Assembly (NCBI GenBank): GCA_002425415.1
Contig: DIMG01000016.1
Coordinates: 345,085 to 409,084, forward strand
Source of the DNA: Micavibrio sp. UBA5572
GTDB lineage: Bacteria > Pseudomonadota > Alphaproteobacteria > Micavibrionales > Micavibrionaceae
Reading direction: 5' to 3'
Length of the DNA: 64,000 nucleotides
Shown: one piece after another, positions 1 to 8,418 of the stretch
Layout: each line of letters opens with the position of its first letter
Position numbering within the stretch: position 1 is the first letter of the stretch
Translations under genes and position numbers: made by a program
The notes under the pieces: model-generated
The model's input: only the letters and a program-made list of their open reading frames with translations
Database searches by the model: none
Told to the model about the DNA's origin: nothing

Positions 1-189
1 ATGGGATGCGGAGAGACATAGGCTTTGGTTCCTAAAGTATAATCAAACCAATTAACTTTTTGGCAAAGCTTATTTGTTTGATTACAGCGTAAGTAATTAA
101 AACAACACAATTGCTCCCGAGTTTAGCATAAAAATTTATTTTGTATTGATAATCTTAATGTTTTCCTCTGTTTAAAAAGGGGGGGCAGG
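1..189. other. intergenic segment at the window edge
   Basis: I see no convincing gene here. The segment follows the grpE stop codon and runs off the window edge. It is AT-rich and has a run of seven G close to the grpE end (about 180-186), but no clear stem-loop followed by a T run that would serve as the grpE terminator. A gene whose body lies outside the window could begin or end here unseen. Confidence 0.4.
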
Positions 190-861
190 TTAAGCCTGTG
201 TGTCCAGCCCTTCTGTTAATTTTTCTGATGGAGTTTCGGATTTCGAGACACCAACACGAGCTGGGCGTAACAGGCGGTCATGCAGTAAATATCCGGGTTC
301 TATGATCTGGATGATTGTACCGCTTGGTTTGTCCGGAAGCGGGGCTTCGAACATGACTTCGTGGAAATTCGGGTTAAAAATCTCGTCAATCGGCTCGATT
401 TTGCGGATGCCATTTTTTTCAAAGCAAGTGAGAAAGACACGTTCTACGGCTTCTATTCCTTCAACCAAAGGGTTGATTCGTCCATCGGCGCGTAAATCTG
501 CAGGGATTGATTCAAGGGCGCGTTTGAATGTATCGGCAACGTCAAGCAAGTCACGTGCAAAACTGGAAATCGAGTATTTCATAGCATCTTCGCGTTCACG
601 AATTGAGCGTTTTCGAAGATTGTCCATCTCTGCAATTGTTCTGAGCAATTGGTCTCGTGTTTCCCCGAGTGCGGTTTCCAGTTTTGCGACTATGTCATGG
701 TCGGTATGTTCCGGATCGTTTGGAGTGTTGTCCTCACCTTCAGTTGAAGTGTCTGCTTTCTTGGCTTGAGCTTTAAACGCAGCAGGGCCTGTCAGGTCAG
801 TAAAGCCTTCGGGTTTTTCGTTTTTTGGTTGGATGGGTTCGGCTGTATTGTCTATGGTCAT
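190..861 (-). CDS. grpE: GrpE nucleotide exchange factor
   Basis: GrpE is the DnaK co-chaperone that releases ADP from DnaK and so drives the Hsp70 refolding cycle in the cytoplasm. The 223-residue length is usual for the family. Residues 1-55 are an acidic disordered N-terminus, about 58-110 form the long helical dimer stalk (with DNLRKRSIRERED), and the rest is the beta domain, with the family-typical stretch NPNFHEVMFEAP followed by a GY-hydrophobic motif and RPARVGVSK. It lies downstream of hrcA on the same strand with a 108-bp gap that carries its own sigma-32-like promoter, so it probably has both a vegetative and a heat-shock input. dnaK and dnaJ are not in this window. Confidence 0.97.
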   Translation of the reverse strand: MTIDNTAEPIQPKNEKPEGFTDLTGPAAFKAQAKKADTSTEGEDNTPNDPEHTDHDIVAKLETALGETRDQLLRTIAEMDNLRKRSIREREDAMKYSISSFARDLLDVADTFKRALESIPADLRADGRINPLVEGIEAVERVFLTCFEKNGIRKIEPIDEIFNPNFHEVMFEAPLPDKPSGTIIQIIEPGYLLHDRLLRPARVGVSKSETPSEKLTEGLDTQA

Positions 862-917
862 GGCTGTATAAGTGCAAACGTAAAGTGTTGTTATTTAAAA
901 TATGGATCAGTTCGGAG

Positions 918-945
918 AATAGGCAACGTGGCCAACAAAATCAAG
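918..945 (-). promoter_or_regulatory. sigma-32 (RpoH)-type promoter of grpE
   Basis: On the minus strand, 57 bp or more upstream of the grpE start, CTTG (945-942) is followed after 18 bp by CCTATT (923-918). The alphaproteobacterial RpoH consensus as I know it is CTTG-N17/18-CYTATNT, which this matches apart from the last position. A heat-shock sigma promoter in front of grpE makes biological sense, and rpoH itself is in this window (21974..22867). It is a pattern match only. Confidence 0.5.
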
Positions 946-969
946 AAGAGCTGTGGAATGATTAACAGT

Positions 970-2028
970 TCAGTTTTGATTTAGCTCAATATCGTGATCT
1001 TGATAGGGGGTATTTATCATTTTTTCCATCAAAAATGAGGTGTAATCAACAATCGGGACAATTTGGCCGTAATTCAGACGTGTCGGGCCAATGATGCCCG
1101 TTGCGCCGATGATTCGTCCGTTTGGATCGTGATAGGCCTTGATAATGGTCGACCATGTCGGTTGTTGCAGAATTGGGTTTTCGTTGCCGATGAATATCTG
1201 AACGCCTTGACTGGTTTCCAGAGCTGACATAATTTCAATTAGATTTCTTTTTTCTTCGAGGAAGGTCAGAAGTTCACGGATTTCATCCATTTTCTTTTGA
1301 GCTTGCAGGTCTTCAAAGAGGTGGGATTTCCCTTGGATGAAAGTATGTCCTTCGGTGTCAAAAACCATGGAAGGAATAATGCCTTTTTCAAATAGGAAGA
1401 TTGAAAGTTCCTGCAATCTGCGTTCATCGTCTCTTTCGGATTTTTTGAGTGTTGATTGAAATTCGGATATTGTTTTTCCTGAGAGATGTTCGTTGAGGTA
1501 GTTCGCCAGCTTTTCAAGATCTTCTTTACTTACCGGCTGACCCATTGTTACTACGCGGTTTTCAATAGTGTCGTCTTGCATAATAATAATTGCAAGAACT
1601 CTGCGTGGTTCAAGATCGATAAACTGGATTTGACGAATAGGACGATCTTTTTTTGGTGCAATTACCAAGCCAATACAGGAGGACAGGCCAGAGAGGATCG
1701 TGCTGGCGCGTTCGTAAAGTGGGGTTGTGTTTTGCTCGGCTCTGGAAATTTGACTTTGGATAGAAGTGATTTCGGCAGGGGCAAGAGTTTGTATCGTCAT
1801 CAGGCGATCTACAAAAAAGCGCAACCCTTTTTCAGTTGGTTGACGTCCGGCAGAGACATGGGGCGAGTACAGGTATTCATTGTCTTCCAATTTAGCCATG
1901 ACGTTGCGAATAGAGGCAGGAGAAAGGTCTATGCCTGCCATCTTCAATGCTTCCGAGCTGACCGGAGTTCCTTTTTTCAGGTACTCCTCGACAATCAATT
2001 TGAAAATGTTTAAAGACCGCTCATTCAT
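970..2028 (-). CDS. hrcA: HrcA heat-inducible transcription repressor
   Basis: HrcA is the repressor that binds CIRCE operators of groESL/dnaK operons and is kept active by GroEL. The N-terminal winged helix begins MNERSLNIFKLIVEEYLK with the family stretch GTPVSSEALK, followed by SPASIRNVMAKLE and GRQPTEKGLRFFVD; the GAF-like effector region ends with the family-typical IIGPTRLNYGQIVPIVDY. The reading frame is open 12 codons further upstream, but HrcA proteins begin at this methionine, so I start at 2028. It is divergent from the small gene at 2128 and lies upstream of grpE, the common hrcA-grpE arrangement. No full CIRCE inverted repeat is visible upstream. Confidence 0.96.
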   Translation of the reverse strand: MNERSLNIFKLIVEEYLKKGTPVSSEALKMAGIDLSPASIRNVMAKLEDNEYLYSPHVSAGRQPTEKGLRFFVDRLMTIQTLAPAEITSIQSQISRAEQNTTPLYERASTILSGLSSCIGLVIAPKKDRPIRQIQFIDLEPRRVLAIIIMQDDTIENRVVTMGQPVSKEDLEKLANYLNEHLSGKTISEFQSTLKKSERDDERRLQELSIFLFEKGIIPSMVFDTEGHTFIQGKSHLFEDLQAQKKMDEIRELLTFLEEKRNLIEIMSALETSQGVQIFIGNENPILQQPTWSTIIKAYHDPNGRIIGATGIIGPTRLNYGQIVPIVDYTSFLMEKMINTPYQDHDIELNQN

Positions 2029-2127
2029 TCTTTTATGTGTACACAAAATGCATATAAAATCCAAAATATCTTTAGCACATCCTTAAATCTCCCTATTTTA
2101 TAATTTTATTATGAGATAGGTGTGGTT

Positions 2128-2319
2128 ATGGGAGATATATTTAGTTATTCACCTTTGGATATAAGCGCCGATGATTTTTGGACATTAATCGGTGTTTTTG
2201 CGTTTTTGTTCGGGATCAAGCTGGCAGCTGACGACTCGCCCAGTCTCCCATCTCATTATGGGCTGATATTTTCCTTATCCTCCAGCCTTTTTGTACTGTG
2301 GATACAGTTTTATCATTAA
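2128..2319 (+). CDS. small two-span membrane protein, unknown
   Basis: A 63-residue reading frame with a start ATG at 2128, eight bases after an AGG (2118-2120); a GTG two codons upstream is also open. The protein has two hydrophobic stretches, about residues 18-33 (WTLIGVFAFLFGIKLAAD) and 44-60 (LIFSLSSSLFVLWIQFY), joined by a short polar loop, so it should be a small inner-membrane hairpin. It sits between the divergent hrcA and rph. I do not recognise the family. The clean membrane topology and a plausible ribosome site favour a real gene, but its size leaves doubt. Confidence 0.5.
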   Translation: MGDIFSYSPLDISADDFWTLIGVFAFLFGIKLAADDSPSLPSHYGLIFSLSSSLFVLWIQFYH

Positions 2320-2345
2320 TTTCTGGACTTTAGCGTATTTCAAGT

Positions 2346-2374
2346 TTGACTTTTGGTGCATCTGCCGTTTTGAT
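2346..2374 (+). promoter_or_regulatory. probable rph-rdgB-hemW promoter
   Basis: TTGACT (2346-2351) and TTTGAT (2369-2374) are separated by 17 bp, about 45 bp upstream of the rph start. The -35 is good and the -10 matches four of six consensus bases. Confidence 0.4.
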
Positions 2375-2418
2375 GCTGTTTATTCAAACATGCATAGATC
2401 AGATCAAAGGTAGATTTT

Positions 2419-3144
2419 ATGACCGCTTCAAGACCATCCGGTAGGGATTCCGGACAACTTCGTACAATCGATATTATTTGTGACGTGTCCAAACACGCTG
2501 AGGGGTCTTGCTTGATTAAATTCGGAGACACCCATGTTCTGTGTACAGCAACGGTTGAAGAACATGTTCCCGGATGGATGAAAAATTCAGGTAAGGGGTG
2601 GGTTACAGCAGAATATGGCATGTTGCCTCGTGCGACAGACAAGCGTACAGATCGTGAGGCCGCCCGTGGTAAACAAACAGGGCGAACGCAGGAAATCCAG
2701 CGTTTGATCGGGCGGGCTTTGCGTGCCATTGTTGATTTTGAAAAAATGGGCGAGCGTCAAGTGCGTCTGGATTGTGATGTAATTCAGGCTGATGGTGGGA
2801 CTCGAACGGCAGCGATTACCGGAAGTTATGTCGCTTTATATAAAGCGTTTGAATATTTGGTAACGCTGGGGCTTTTGAAAGAAATGCCTTTGAAAGATAG
2901 TATTTCGGCAATTTCTGTCGGAATTTATCAAGGCCAAGCGGCACTTGATCTTGATTATGCCGAGGATTCCAATGCCGAAACCGATGCCAATTTTGTTATT
3001 ACCGGAAAAGGGGGGATTGTTGAAATTCAGGGGACTGCAGAAAAAGATCCGTTTAGTGAAGAGCAGTTTCTCGAGCTTCTTTCTTTGGCCAAAAAAGGTT
3101 GTGCTGAACTGGCAGAGCTTCAACAAAAATCTGTGGCGGCATAA
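2419..3144 (+). CDS. rph: ribonuclease PH
   Basis: RNase PH is a phosphate-dependent 3'-to-5' exonuclease that trims tRNA 3' ends. The 241-residue protein shows the family blocks from the start: RPSGRDSGQLRTIDI, CDVSKHAEGSCLIKFGDTHVLCTATVEE, GKGWVTAEYGMLPRAT, GRTQEIQRLIGRALRA, LDCDVIQADGGTRTAAITG, DLDYAEDSNAETDANFV and GTAEKDPFSEEQ, so all core and catalytic segments are present. It is the first gene of a tight operon with rdgB (6-bp gap) and hemW (no gap), the usual alphaproteobacterial order next to hrcA/grpE. Start ATG is at 2419. Confidence 0.98.
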   Translation: MTASRPSGRDSGQLRTIDIICDVSKHAEGSCLIKFGDTHVLCTATVEEHVPGWMKNSGKGWVTAEYGMLPRATDKRTDREAARGKQTGRTQEIQRLIGRALRAIVDFEKMGERQVRLDCDVIQADGGTRTAAITGSYVALYKAFEYLVTLGLLKEMPLKDSISAISVGIYQGQAALDLDYAEDSNAETDANFVITGKGGIVEIQGTAEKDPFSEEQFLELLSLAKKGCAELAELQQKSVAA

Positions 3145-3150
3145 TTCATC

Positions 3151-3732
3151 ATGAAGATAGACACGCTTGTTCTGGCTACTCACAATAAAGGAAAAGTTGC
3201 CGAAATGTCGGATCTGCTTTCTCCGTTTGGCATAGAGGTTCAATCAGCTGATGATTTTGATTTGGAGTCTCCTGAGGAAACCGAAGATAATTTTATCGGC
3301 AATGCATTGATTAAAGCCCGTTATGTTTGTGAAAAAACTGGTTTGCCGGCTTTAGCAGATGATAGCGGGTTATGCGTCACTGTGTTGAATGGGGAACCGG
3401 GCGTTTATTCTGCGGATTGGGCAGGTTCAGAAAAAGACTTTTCCAAGGCCATGAAATTGGTTCATGAAAAAATGGGAGATGCGCTTGATCGGTCGGCGTA
3501 TTTTATTTCTGTGTTTGCTTTTGTTTTACCTGATGGAACGGAACAGGTTTTTGAAGGGAGATGCGAAGGGCAATTGATCTGGCCTGCGCGAGGGCTTGAC
3601 GGATTCGGATATGATCCGATGTTTGTGCCAAACGGGGATGAGCGCAGTTTTGGCGAGATGAGTTTACAAGAGAAAAAAGTTTATTCTCATCGCGCTAAAG
3701 CTTTTTCAAATTTTAGAAAAATTCTGGAATAG
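3151..3732 (+). CDS. rdgB: XTP/dITP diphosphatase (RdgB/HAM1)
   Basis: This enzyme hydrolyses non-canonical purine nucleotides (ITP, dITP, XTP) to the monophosphate and pyrophosphate, keeping them out of DNA and RNA. The 193-residue protein begins with the family motif ATHNKGKVAEM (substrate-binding loop), followed by ETEDNFIGNALIKA, the active-site stretch LPALADDSGLCV, LNGEPGVYSADWAG and, near the end, DGFGYDPMFVP and SHRAKAF. All expected blocks are present and the length is normal. Its stop codon abuts the hemW start, so the two are translationally linked. Confidence 0.97.
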   Translation: MKIDTLVLATHNKGKVAEMSDLLSPFGIEVQSADDFDLESPEETEDNFIGNALIKARYVCEKTGLPALADDSGLCVTVLNGEPGVYSADWAGSEKDFSKAMKLVHEKMGDALDRSAYFISVFAFVLPDGTEQVFEGRCEGQLIWPARGLDGFGYDPMFVPNGDERSFGEMSLQEKKVYSHRAKAFSNFRKILE

Positions 3733-4908
3733 ATGGCGTTCGGAATTTATATCCATTGGCCTTTTTGTAAATCGAAATGTCCTTATTGCGATTTTAATTC
3801 CCATGTTCATAACAACATCGATCATTCACGTTGGCGTGCCGCGTATTTAAAGTCTTTAGCCTTTTGGTTTAACAAGACGGGGGATCGAGTTGTTGACACT
3901 GTCTTTTTTGGTGGAGGGACTCCCTCACTGATGGAACCTGAAACTGTGCGGGTTATTCTGGATTTTATTCGGTCGCATTGGGATGTTTCTTCTGATTGGG
4001 AAGTAACGTTGGAGGCCAACCCGACATCGTTCGAAGTTTCAAAGTTTGAATCCTTTCGTGCGGCGGGGGTTAATCGGGTTTCAATCGGGGTTCAGTCATT
4101 AAATGCCCATGATTTGGAATTTTTGGGTAGGGAGCACGATCCAGAGCAGGCACGAGAGGCTATTCGAGACGCTGCACGGATTTTTGACCGGACATCATTT
4201 GATTTGATTTATGCTCGTCCCAATCAAACTGTTGAGGCTTGGCATGAGGAATTGAGTGAGGCATTGACTCTGTCTGGTGGGCATTTGTCTTTGTATCAAT
4301 TGACCATCGAGCAGGGGACTCCTTTTTATACGCGCCATGTCCGCAAAGAATTTATTATTCCCGAGCAGGATTTGGCTGCTGATTTATATGATGTGACGCA
4401 AGAGGTTTTGACTTGTGCGGGTCTTCCTGCATATGAAGTTTCCAATCATGCGAAAATTGGTCAAGAGTCGCGGCATAATCTGATTTATTGGCGGTATGAT
4501 GATTATCTGGGGATTGGCCCCGGGGCTCATGGTCGTGTGACATTGAATGGACAAAAATTTGCAACGCGCGATCATCGCTCACCGGATATTTGGCTGGCGC
4601 GAGTGGATGAGTCAGGGCATGGTTCACTGGATTTTGAAGCAGTGGGTGTCGAATCTCGTTTTCAGGAATGTTTGATGATGGGGTTGAGACTTCGGGAAGG
4701 CATACCGTTTGAAAGACTGGTCATGCAGATTTCTTCGGATCATTATGCCGAGGTTTCTGATTTTCTGGATATGTGCGCTGTTCAACATTTAATAGATGGC
4801 GGAATTCTGGAGGATCAAAAAGAAACCCTGCGGACTACGCCACAGGGTTTAAAATGTTTAAATTCTGTTTTAGGGTTTTTATTGGGGCGGGGGAGCGCCG
4901 CCCATTAA
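3733..4908 (+). CDS. hemW: HemW-type radical SAM heme chaperone
   Basis: A radical-SAM protein of the HemN/HemW family. In other bacteria HemW is a heme-binding chaperone that delivers heme to respiratory enzymes, and it is often misnamed coproporphyrinogen III oxidase. The 4Fe-4S motif is CKSKCPYC at residues 12-19 (CxxxCxxC), with FFGGGTPSLM following and the HemN-type C-terminal domain from about 300. The stretch of residues that follows the CxxxCxxC lacks the fourth Cys seen in true HemN (the motif ends CDF), which favours HemW. It is the last gene of the rph-rdgB-hemW operon, and its last 30 bp overlap the end of the convergent gene at 4879..6432. Confidence 0.93.
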   Translation: MAFGIYIHWPFCKSKCPYCDFNSHVHNNIDHSRWRAAYLKSLAFWFNKTGDRVVDTVFFGGGTPSLMEPETVRVILDFIRSHWDVSSDWEVTLEANPTSFEVSKFESFRAAGVNRVSIGVQSLNAHDLEFLGREHDPEQAREAIRDAARIFDRTSFDLIYARPNQTVEAWHEELSEALTLSGGHLSLYQLTIEQGTPFYTRHVRKEFIIPEQDLAADLYDVTQEVLTCAGLPAYEVSNHAKIGQESRHNLIYWRYDDYLGIGPGAHGRVTLNGQKFATRDHRSPDIWLARVDESGHGSLDFEAVGVESRFQECLMMGLRLREGIPFERLVMQISSDHYAEVSDFLDMCAVQHLIDGGILEDQKETLRTTPQGLKCLNSVLGFLLGRGSAAH

Positions 4909-6432
4909 TGCGGAAAAATCGGCTCCGTTTATTGTAATGTTCCCTTGATCGCTCATCACAAGATGGTAGGTTCTGGTATCCGGATTGTCCGGTGAAATTT
5001 GTCCGGCCATTTGAAGGATGACCAAAGGACCTGTCACGTTTTGCCCCATTGGGTTGCTTGCTGATTTTGAATTGAGCTCTGCTATCAATGCATTTAAACC
5101 GGTTATTTCCCATGTTTGATCGGAGGCTATTCCTATCGGGTTGGTTGATGTTGCTCGGACTGTTCCTTCGCCTTTGGCGTTTATTAACGGCGTGTTTATG
5201 TGGAATTTATGATTGGCGTTGGTTCCCGCATCACCAAGAATTTTCGAGAAAGGCTTGACCGGTTCAGGTGTTTTTTCTTGAGGCTCCTTGTCTCCAGCTT
5301 GAGTGGCAGAAAGAATGCCTATTTGTTTCCTTCCGTTGGCGATGATGTCCTGTAACGGTATGTTGCCTATCTTTATGTCCAGATCTATACTGTCCGGTGT
5401 TAGATTTTTTGTGTCTTCAAAAGGTGTTTTTAGATCGGAAAAGCCAAAGCGAATATTTGTTTTTACGTTTTGGGGAGCGTGCATGTCGGCATCAAAACCG
5501 AAATGGGCAGAGGCCAGTTTGAAGGGTAGGTTTTCAGGTTGCTCTGTTGAAACTTTAAGGCCGTAGATTTCCAGATTTTTGATAGTTAAATTAGAAGTTA
5601 TTGCCCCCATCGGAGTTTCAAAATTATTGGCGATGACATCATATATCTGGAGTATTTGCATCGGATTGTTTCCAATATTTGTGAAATTTGTTTTGTTTCC
5701 TTGTGCTTCCTTTATGTTTTTTTGGAAAGTTTTCAAAGAGGTCATATCCAGATCGAAAATTTGGTATTTTATGTTGGCTTCACCCAGAGTCAGTTTTTCT
5801 TTTTCATTTTTTCCAAAATATACATTCTTGGCGATAACATTTAAGGGGCCTGACCATGTGTGTGTTGCTGTATTTTCAGTAAAATTCTGATCTATATTCA
5901 AAAGGTTAATGGTGGTTTTAAAGGGAGGGGATTTATCTTCGGCGGGGGTCGCAATGTCAATATTCTGATATTCGGCATTGTATTTCGTCATATAGTTAAG
6001 TGGTACGTTCCAAATTCCTGATGTTTTTTGATGTCCAATTTTAATATCAGTTATTGCTCCTGTGCTGGATGTTGATGTAATTTTTTTGGGAAGGGCGATT
6101 GATACGTTCCATTCGTCCCCCGTTTTTCCAGGCATTGCGTTCATGGTAATTATTCCCAAATCAACGATTCTGTTGTCAGGATATTGAGCTTTCAGGTGTG
6201 GCAGGCTGACTTGATAATAGGTGTCTTTCGGAGAGATTGTAAGGTCTCCTTGGGTTTTTAGCTCAACACCGTCTGTTGATGAAAGGGTCTGTTGTTCTTG
6301 AATATAGTTCTGAATCAATGATTTAAGGTTCTGTGCCCCTTGTTCATCAATCGCGGCCAAAGAGGGCGTCGCGTGGAGGAGTAAAAGGGCAATCGGGGTT
6401 GTTAGCATCAGGTTGTGGAAAACAGATTTCAT
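4879..6432 (-). CDS. large exported protein of unknown function
   Basis: A 517-residue protein with a classical signal peptide (hydrophobic LMLTTPIALLLLHATPSLAA, probable cleavage after residue 26). The mature part is rich in Thr, Asn and Lys and alternates short beta-like stretches, suggesting an extended beta-rich periplasmic or outer-membrane-associated protein. Residues around 200-340 repeat phrases of the kind NIGNNPMQILQIYDVI and ASAHFGFDADMHAP. It recalls alphaproteobacterial DUF2125/DUF945-type exported proteins, but I cannot confirm that. It stands alone on its strand, convergent with and overlapping hemW by 30 bp. No catalytic motif is visible. Confidence 0.8.
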   Translation of the reverse strand: MKSVFHNLMLTTPIALLLLHATPSLAAIDEQGAQNLKSLIQNYIQEQQTLSSTDGVELKTQGDLTISPKDTYYQVSLPHLKAQYPDNRIVDLGIITMNAMPGKTGDEWNVSIALPKKITSTSSTGAITDIKIGHQKTSGIWNVPLNYMTKYNAEYQNIDIATPAEDKSPPFKTTINLLNIDQNFTENTATHTWSGPLNVIAKNVYFGKNEKEKLTLGEANIKYQIFDLDMTSLKTFQKNIKEAQGNKTNFTNIGNNPMQILQIYDVIANNFETPMGAITSNLTIKNLEIYGLKVSTEQPENLPFKLASAHFGFDADMHAPQNVKTNIRFGFSDLKTPFEDTKNLTPDSIDLDIKIGNIPLQDIIANGRKQIGILSATQAGDKEPQEKTPEPVKPFSKILGDAGTNANHKFHINTPLINAKGEGTVRATSTNPIGIASDQTWEITGLNALIAELNSKSASNPMGQNVTGPLVILQMAGQISPDNPDTRTYHLVMSDQGNITINGADFSALMGGAPPPQ

Positions 6433-6551
6433 TTCTTGTCCTTCATCCAGATTGGAATGTTGAAATTTATTGAGGGAGTTTATCAGGCTTTTGCCTGATT
6501 GATCCAGAGTAAAAATATTTGGCTTTTTCTGCCATTTTGTTTGCTTTTTTC

Positions 6552-6580
6552 TTGGATTGATTGGTTTTTGGGGCTATAAG
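6552..6580 (+). promoter_or_regulatory. probable promoter of the helicase-domain / transglutaminase operon
   Basis: TTGGAT (6552-6557) and TATAAG (6575-6580) with a 17-bp spacer, 39 bp upstream of the ATG at 6620. A perfect 6-bp hairpin (TCAGGC-TTTT-GCCTGA, 6483-6498) lies further upstream, in the leader of the divergent gene. Confidence 0.45.
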
Positions 6581-6619
6581 TTTTGCTGTTCAGTCTTTTG
6601 AGGAAATATAAAAACGACC

Positions 6620-7891
6620 ATGATTTTGTCAGCTATCTCGAAACAATTTACCCTTCAGGATGATGGGCAAATTTTCTACCAGTCCGATTCAACCAATCCT
6701 TTGCCTGGTGAACCATTGGCTATTGTTCGTAAAGGCGAGAGCTTATTGATTCCTGACGTGGAGATTTTTGAGAGCCGCGATTTGGGAAGTGAAGATCGTG
6801 ATGCCGTAAAAGAACATGTGTCAACATGGTTGAAGGCACATATTTATACAATTCTTGAGCCTTTATTTGGGTTGATATCGGAAGAAGAACAGCCGGAAAT
6901 TGTCAGAAATATTTGTTTGAAACTGTTTGCTGGTGTCGGAATTATTCCGCGTGGAGAAATTGAAGATTTAATTGCGCAATTGGATACCGATATGCGCAAA
7001 ATGTTGCGGGATAAAAAGGTTCGTTTGGGGCCTTTGCTGGTGTTTATTCCTGATTTGAACAAGCCTGCTGCTGTTCGTTTGCGCGGGTTGTTGTGGAGTT
7101 TGTCTCATGACGCGCCGTTGCCTGCTCCTGTTCCCAAGGACGGGTCAATGTCGGTTGTGGTTGATGTGACGACTGCCAACCCTGATTTTTATCGTGCAAT
7201 TGGTTATCCACTTTATGGCCCACGCGTTATTCGGATCGATATGCTTGATCGTGTAATTAACGCGGTTTATGACGGAGCAAAAGGCGGAAAGTTTCAGGCT
7301 CAGCATAGTATGGCTGAATGGATGGGTTGCCCGATTGCCGATTTATACGCCATTCTGGAGGCGATGGGGCATAAGCATATTGAAACACCTGTCGTTGTAG
7401 AGGTAGCAGTTGAAGAGATTGTACCTGTTGCCGCCAATGATGGTGCTGTGGAAATAGAGGTTTTGCCTGTTTCTGCTTCTGCTTCTGGAACTCAAGTTGA
7501 TCTGTTTGCTGTGGCTTCTGACGCTGCCAAAATAGAGGAAAAGACGGACGATAAAACTGCAGAGAAAATTTCAGAGAAAAAAGCTCCGCAGAAAAAACCT
7601 GAACTCGACTTTTTCTTTTTACGACGGGGCAAGGCTCATTCTGACACAGCGGCTCGTCGTCCGCGTGTTGAACATGAGAATAAACCTGCTTTTCCGAAAG
7701 AGCGTTATTCACCGAAGAATGCCAAGAAATCAGATAGCGAAGATGGTGAGCATAAAAAATTCAAAAAGAAAAAATTTGATGATCGCAAGAAAGACAAAAA
7801 AGAGTCTCGTTATGAATCTCGTGTCTTCTCTGCTGATGCTGTGGATCACGATAACCCATTTGCGGTTTTGCAAAATCTTAAATTAAAATAG
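6620..7891 (+). CDS. stand-alone helicase C-terminal-type domain protein with Lys-rich tail
   Basis: 423 residues. Residues about 60-260 closely resemble, from memory, the C-terminal domain of the large alphaproteobacterial SUV3/MgpS-like superfamily II helicases: a hydrophobic helix ILEPLFGLI, then LDTDMRKMLRDKKVRLG, FIPDLNKPAAVRLRGLLWSL, FYRAIGYPLYGPRVIRIDML and MAEWMGCPIADLYAILEAMG. There are no Walker A/B or other helicase motifs, and no helicase part upstream. Residues 265-335 are an acidic Ala/Val/Glu linker; 345-423 are very basic (KKFKKKKFDDRKKDKKE), which suggests RNA or DNA binding. It abuts the transglutaminase-like gene (2-bp gap). The function is unknown; I infer a nucleic-acid-associated role. 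Confidence 0.75.
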   Translation: MILSAISKQFTLQDDGQIFYQSDSTNPLPGEPLAIVRKGESLLIPDVEIFESRDLGSEDRDAVKEHVSTWLKAHIYTILEPLFGLISEEEQPEIVRNICLKLFAGVGIIPRGEIEDLIAQLDTDMRKMLRDKKVRLGPLLVFIPDLNKPAAVRLRGLLWSLSHDAPLPAPVPKDGSMSVVVDVTTANPDFYRAIGYPLYGPRVIRIDMLDRVINAVYDGAKGGKFQAQHSMAEWMGCPIADLYAILEAMGHKHIETPVVVEVAVEEIVPVAANDGAVEIEVLPVSASASGTQVDLFAVASDAAKIEEKTDDKTAEKISEKKAPQKKPELDFFFLRRGKAHSDTAARRPRVEHENKPAFPKERYSPKNAKKSDSEDGEHKKFKKKKFDDRKKDKKESRYESRVFSADAVDHDNPFAVLQNLKLK

Positions 7892-7893
7892 AT

Positions 7894-8418
7894 ATGGATA
7901 TAGATGCAGATATAGAAAAACGCGTTTCTTTATTTAAGTTTATAAGGGATATTCCTTATAAAATAGCATTGAACTCTGAAGAGCAGGATTATTGTTGTTC
8001 GACAAAATCTTTGATGTTGGCTTCGCTTCTTGAGCGCGAAGGGTTGCAAACCAGACAGATTATTTGTGATTTTAATTGGGTAGATATGCCATTGCCTGAG
8101 GCAGTATTGTCTTTGCCATATATGGTAGAAGAAACCACTCATCAGTTTTTGCAAGTTTTAATTCCTGAAACCGAAGATTGGATAAATTGTGATCCAACTT
8201 GGGATAGTGGAATGAAAAAATGTGGATTTGAAATTTCCAAATGGGATGGCCTTCATAATACGCGTTTGGCGGTTGTCCCAACTCGTATTTATTCTCCGCA
8301 AGAAAGTCTGGATTTAATTGAAAGCTTTAAAAATGAAGGGTTTATTACTCGGCACATGGCTTATCATCATGTTTTTTATCAAGCAATAAATGATTGGCTT
8401 CGGGCTAGTCGCTCATAG
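7894..8418 (+). CDS. transglutaminase-like superfamily protein
   Basis: 174 residues, no signal peptide, so cytoplasmic. A transglutaminase-like papain-fold triad can be read: Cys in the helix start DYCCSTKSLMLASLLEREG (about residue 34-35), His in TTHQFLQVLI (about 81) and Asp in NCDPTWD (about 95). The order Cys-His-Asp, the 'G-x-x-x-R' after the Cys helix and the beta strand after the His fit the family. Substrate unknown. Only two bases separate it from the helicase-domain gene, so the two are co-transcribed. Its last 6 bp overlap the end of the convergent dxr. Confidence 0.75.
   Translation: MDIDADIEKRVSLFKFIRDIPYKIALNSEEQDYCCSTKSLMLASLLEREGLQTRQIICDFNWVDMPLPEAVLSLPYMVEETTHQFLQVLIPETEDWINCDPTWDSGMKKCGFEISKWDGLHNTRLAVVPTRIYSPQESLDLIESFKNEGFITRHMAYHHVFYQAINDWLRASRS

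Noticed and set aside
2060..2090. CIRCE operator upstream of hrcA
   Set aside because: Only a TTAGCAC half resembling the left arm is present; the inverted GAGTGCTAA arm is missing at the required distance.
2340..2729. 129-codon minus-strand frame over the rph start
   Set aside because: It is the antisense of the rph coding sequence and has no ribosome site or recognisable protein.
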